Shown piece by piece: positions 5,501-7,708 of a stretch of DNA of 7,708 bases (its first letter is position 1; the number at the start of each line of letters is the position of its first letter). The translations under genes were made by a program, and so were the position numbers. Under the pieces are notes generated by a model, which worked only from the letters and a program-made list of their open reading frames with translations, was not told where the DNA came from and did not search any database. Origin of the DNA: an uncultured Chlamydiaceae bacterium (GTDB lineage: Bacteria > Chlamydiota > Chlamydiia > Chlamydiales > Parachlamydiaceae); contig CAMFKA010000098.1 of assembly GCA_945957185.1 (NCBI GenBank), positions 1 to 7,708 of the forward strand, read 5' to 3'.

Positions 5501-6987
5501 AAAAAATAGATTAACTCCAAGATGTCAACGAAACTTTTGAATAGAGAGAGCGTTTGCGCTCTGTTGAGATTTCTTCTTCTGATTGTGTGTAACGAGGTTC
5601 CATAATTTTTTTCTATTACGCCCACAAGTGGTATGGCCCCCTTTGAAAGGGATGCTTGGGGTGGTATGACTATCATGGGCGGGGATGGTAACCCTTTGAT
5701 CTCGCCGTATGTTGCGTGTAGCATTTTTAACAGATGAATTTGGTCAAAAATTGGAGCAATTATAGATTTATAACGATCTCTCATTGGACGGTGAATATGT
5801 TTAAGGACAAACTTTTCTCCGGTAGAAAGGCTTTCAGCTGTTTGTGCTAAACAGGTACGCCCCTTTCCTAGGAGGAGGTTAAGAACATGTTCATTTTTGT
5901 CGTCGAGAGATCCAGACCAACGGATGACATCCAATTTCCCCTGTTCGTTCGTGTAAACAAGAAACGCACTATGTGGGAAATCGTCGATTTCTATCGTTTC
6001 AGGTGTTTCTTTTTTTAGTTGGTCGAAGATGGTTGCCATAAAATAAATGCGTTTCAAAAGATACAAGAACTCCTCATGCGAAGTGATCGAGTTTTGAAGG
6101 GATAGCTGAAAAGCCTGAGGATATGTGGTGTGTTCGAATAAGAAATTTAGGAGCTCTTCCGAGTCGAACTTCTTGTCTAAGAACAACTGTGCTGCTTTAT
6201 CGTTACAATCATTATCATCATCGGAAGTATTTAACGCGGTCAAAATTTGAGTGTTTATAAAAGAAAGGGAGCTTATTTCCTTTGAGGATCGAAACTTTTG
6301 AATGGGAAGGTTCTTACCTGAGATGGATGCTTGAGCAATGAAGTCGATCGGAGGGACGCTCTTTCCAAAACTTTTGACGGTCTGATCCGGAATCCAAAGA
6401 ATTGGTTCCGGAGGAGTGGCTGTCTTATCTAGTAGTGCGGTTAATTCCTTAAAGCGGTGTTGGTCTTTTTCCTCAGTATAATCTTCTAGAGCGTGCGAAT
6501 AAAGAGATTCAAGAGTATTAAAAGGGCTACAGCTAAGGGTGTATGTTTTAAGAGTGGCTGAATCGAAAACGGATTGTTGAGGGGTATCTTTATTTGGAGT
6601 CCAATAAAAACATCTAATTTTGTTTTCAGAGCCTCGGAAGGCGATGCGGTAAGTGTGGATGGGGGGGGTAAAGGAAGGAACAAATACTTGTGGCTCATCA
6701 TTATAAAGCTGAAGAAAAATTTGAGCTTCGATGAATTGTCGTTGGATTGTTTCGATTTTTTCCGGTGTATTCGGAAAGATGTATTCTAATGTTTCTTCGT
6801 AGGTGGTGTGATCGACGAGGAATCTGTCTCTTAATCCTTCGTTAGAGAGGCAGGGAGGTAGGTTTGTGCATTGATGTGGCGACAATATTGTGCGGAAGAG
6901 GTCGAGAAGGTGAGGTGGAGATTGGGTGGGGAGTTCTGCGTATGATGTGGAGGGGCCTGCAGATGGATAAGATGAAATAGCGCTCAT
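5461..6987 (-). CDS. Kinase-like protein, N-terminal region and N-lobe (zero frame)
   Basis: In the zero frame this encodes 508 residues ending TAG at 5461. Residues 1 to about 360 match no family I recognise but hold an internal duplication (about 56-129 and 282-357). From about 367 a kinase N-lobe begins: the Gly-rich loop LLGKGRTCLAQ (G374, G376), then FVLK with K396 as the ATP-anchoring lysine, and a C-helix without an obvious Glu (FDQIHLL). The frame then ends in 12 aberrant residues after L496, losing the catalytic loop. A -1 slip at 5500-5506 restores a 656-residue kinase. I chose the ATG at 6987: AGGGGA lies 8-9 nt upstream and a strong promoter sits at 7013-7041, inside the possible extension to a TTG at 7044. 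No signal peptide is seen. Residues 255-261 are Asp-rich (SDDDNDC). It could be a chlamydial regulatory kinase or a secreted effector; substrates are unknown. Confidence 0.85.
   Translation of the reverse strand: MSAISSYPSAGPSTSYAELPTQSPPHLLDLFRTILSPHQCTNLPPCLSNEGLRDRFLVDHTTYEETLEYIFPNTPEKIETIQRQFIEAQIFLQLYNDEPQVFVPSFTPPIHTYRIAFRGSENKIRCFYWTPNKDTPQQSVFDSATLKTYTLSCSPFNTLESLYSHALEDYTEEKDQHRFKELTALLDKTATPPEPILWIPDQTVKSFGKSVPPIDFIAQASISGKNLPIQKFRSSKEISSLSFINTQILTALNTSDDDNDCNDKAAQLFLDKKFDSEELLNFLFEHTTYPQAFQLSLQNSITSHEEFLYLLKRIYFMATIFDQLKKETPETIEIDDFPHSAFLVYTNEQGKLDVIRWSGSLDDKNEHVLNLLLGKGRTCLAQTAESLSTGEKFVLKHIHRPMRDRYKSIIAPIFDQIHLLKMLHATYGEIKGLPSPPMIVIPPQASLSKGAIPLVGVIEKNYGTSLHTIRRRNLNRAQTLSLFKSFVDILELIYFLIIFSSHSSIFIT
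5500..5506 (-). promoter_or_regulatory. Slippery heptamer U UUU UUA, candidate -1 frameshift site
   Basis: The minus strand reads T TTT TTA with TTT and TTA in the zero frame (TTA is codon 496), the X XXY YYZ pattern known from programmed -1 frameshifting. After a -1 slip the next codons are AAT CAT, which continue directly into NHLQFPFQHLYHLDIKLDN, a normal kinase catalytic-loop region. The zero frame stops 12 codons later. No strong stimulatory hairpin is obvious just downstream. One extra T in the six-T run would give the same downstream frame, so an indel or sequencing error remains possible. Confidence 0.6.
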
Positions 6988-6992
6988 GTTTG

Positions 6993-7012
6993 TTCCCCTA
7001 TTTTTTGGGGGA
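6993..7012 (-). promoter_or_regulatory. Inverted repeat TTCCCC-N9-GGGGAA covering the kinase ribosome-binding site
   Basis: TTCCCC (7012-7007) pairs perfectly with GGGGAA (6998-6993), which contains the Shine-Dalgarno sequence AGGGGA of the ATG at 6987. The predicted transcription start falls near 7006, within the loop. The site is therefore more likely a DNA operator at the start point than an RNA hairpin, unless transcription starts further upstream. It supports the start-codon choice. Confidence 0.45.
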
Positions 7013-7041
7013 ATTGTAGTACTTGATGTCAACGCTGTCAA
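7013..7041 (-). promoter_or_regulatory. Strong consensus sigma70-type promoter of the kinase gene
   Basis: On the minus strand a perfect TTGACA (7041-7036) is followed by exactly 17 bp and TACAAT (7018-7013, five of six -10 bases). This is the best promoter match in the window. The predicted 5' leader is about 20 nt, with a good ribosome-binding site before the ATG at 6987. It lies between the kinase start and spacer element 3. Confidence 0.78.
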
Positions 7042-7062
7042 CAAAAACGAGAAGTAACTTCA

Positions 7063-7192
7063 CCCTGCCTGTGCCCGTGCCTGTGCCTGTGCCCGATTTT
7101 TATTGCAACGTTCGATTACCCTGCTTAAAAGTTAAACATTTCGTCAATCGATCGGGCACAGGCACGAGCACAGGCACAGGCACAGGCAAGGG
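7063..7192. repeat. Inverted repeat built from RGGCAC hexamers (spacer element 3)
   Basis: The element lies in the divergent spacer between the kinase promoter and murF. The left arm (7064-7097) carries hexamers GCCTGT, GCCCGT, GCCTGT and GCCTGT, then GCCCGAT. The right arm (7151-7192) carries GGGCAC, AGGCAC, GAGCAC, AGGCAC, AGGCAC, then AGGCA. The innermost 15 bp (7083-7097 against 7151-7165) are perfect reverse complements around a 53-nt AT-rich centre. The outer units pair imperfectly and their number differs between arms (about five against about six). A GCCC-R-A-TTTTT junction follows the left arm, as in element 1. I see no convincing murF promoter inside it. Confidence 0.88.
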
Positions 7193-7241
7193 ATTTGGGT
7201 GGGATGAGTGGAACTGCAATGATTGCACAAAAGAAACATTT

Positions 7242-7708
7242 TTGTTAGAACTACTGGTGAATCTCTCTAAAGGAAATCAATTGTCTCCCAGAAATTACCT
7301 GCAAAACAAATTAAAGTGCACCTACCAGAGACTTGTCGTCGATAGTAGAACCGCGTCCACCGGGGACCTATACATCGCTTTGAAGGGCGCTCGCGTCGAT
7401 GGACACGATTTTCTTGAAGAAGCCAAAAAAAACAGGTGCGTCGCTGCGCTTGTGTCGCGCCGTGTCGCTGTTGACCTCCCTCAAATCGTTGTTCCCGATC
7501 CGATTCTATTTCTTCAGGAAACTATCTCCGAATACATCGCTCAACACAAACCACGCGTGATTGCTATCACGGGATCCGTGGGTAAGACAACAACCAAAGA
7601 GTTTGTGCGACAGCTTCTTTCTACCCGCTACGTTGTCGCGGCAACGCCGGGAAATGCAAATTCTCAAATTGGGCTCCCTCTCGCCATTTTTAACGGTTTC
7701 TCCGGCGA
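7242..7708 (+). CDS. murF: UDP-N-acetylmuramoyl-tripeptide--D-alanyl-D-alanine ligase MurF, partial (3' end outside window)
   Basis: MurF adds the D-Ala-D-Ala (or equivalent) dipeptide to UDP-MurNAc-tripeptide with ATP, the last cytoplasmic step of peptidoglycan stem synthesis. About 155 codons are in the window. Seen: the N-terminal Mur domain VVDSRTASTGDLYIALKGAR followed by VDGHDFLEEA, then the ATP P-loop ITGSVGKTTTKEF (around residues 108-120) and TPGNANSQIGLPLAIF, typical of MurF and close to the chlamydial protein. No in-frame ATG precedes the conserved region. TTG at 7242 gives about 31 residues before VVDSR, as in known MurFs, and begins LLELLVNLSKG, so I prefer it. TTG at 7281 has the better ribosome-binding site (AAAGGAAA) but would cut the N-terminus short; GTG at 7257 is a third option. 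The gene runs divergently from the kinase and continues past 7708. Confidence 0.93.
   Translation, partial: MLELLVNLSKGNQLSPRNYLQNKLKCTYQRLVVDSRTASTGDLYIALKGARVDGHDFLEEAKKNRCVAALVSRRVAVDLPQIVVPDPILFLQETISEYIAQHKPRVIAITGSVGKTTTKEFVRQLLSTRYVVAATPGNANSQIGLPLAIFNGFSG

Noticed and set aside
6988..7044. Extended kinase start at TTG 7044 (19 extra residues)
   Set aside because: The extension overlaps the predicted -35 and -10 boxes and has no ribosome-binding site, while the ATG at 6987 has a good one.
7103..7131. murF promoter TTGCAA-17-TAAAAG inside spacer element 3
   Set aside because: The -35 and -10 matches are weak and lie in AT-rich sequence between the repeat arms; not strong enough to annotate.
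7204..7248. 14-codon ATG frame upstream of murF as a leader peptide
   Set aside because: It has no ribosome-binding site of note and no attenuator structure or codon bias; it overlaps the chosen murF start in another frame, probably by chance.

Overview
The window looks like part of the chromosome of an environmental (Waddlia/Parachlamydia-type) member of the Chlamydiae. This is an inference from content: a partial MurF whose N-terminal half reads like chlamydial MurF, an extra GroEL without GroES beside it, and a divergent Ser/Thr-kinase-like protein next to an exported PTP-like phytase. No rRNA or species-specific marker is present, so the genus is not settled.

Layout. Almost everything is on the minus strand. 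Reading in that direction from the right: a kinase-like gene split by a frameshift (6987 down to 5018) with its own strong promoter; an exported PTP-like phytase (4645 down to 3749) with its own promoter; then tRNA-Cys(GCA), rsmI, nadC and groEL, closely packed from 3672 to 232 and plausibly one transcription unit started by a promoter just upstream of the tRNA. On the plus strand, murF starts near 7242 and runs off the right edge; it is divergent from the kinase gene.

The two most striking things are not ordinary genes. (1) The kinase is intact in every catalytic motif, but the reading frame breaks exactly before the catalytic loop, at a 0-frame U UUU UUA heptamer, a textbook -1 frameshift site. 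A -1 slip restores one 656-residue protein; without it a 508-residue product lacking the catalytic loop is made. (2) All three long intergenic spacers (1-231, 4646-5017, 6988-7241) contain a large inverted repeat whose arms are themselves degenerate short tandem repeats. Each spacer uses a different unit (GGGCAR; 7-9-mers ending in GAC; RGGCAC). The architecture is conserved while the sequence is not, which suggests a recurring element type rather than copies of one mobile element.

How the genes relate. rsmI (16S rRNA methylation), nadC (NAD synthesis or salvage from quinolinate) and groEL (folding) are housekeeping-type genes, but NadC has changes at several conserved active-site positions and GroEL is a GroES-less paralogue. 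The kinase-like protein and the secreted phytase lie next to each other and could both act on host or phosphate-signalling targets; that link is only inferred from position and family. MurF belongs to peptidoglycan precursor synthesis.
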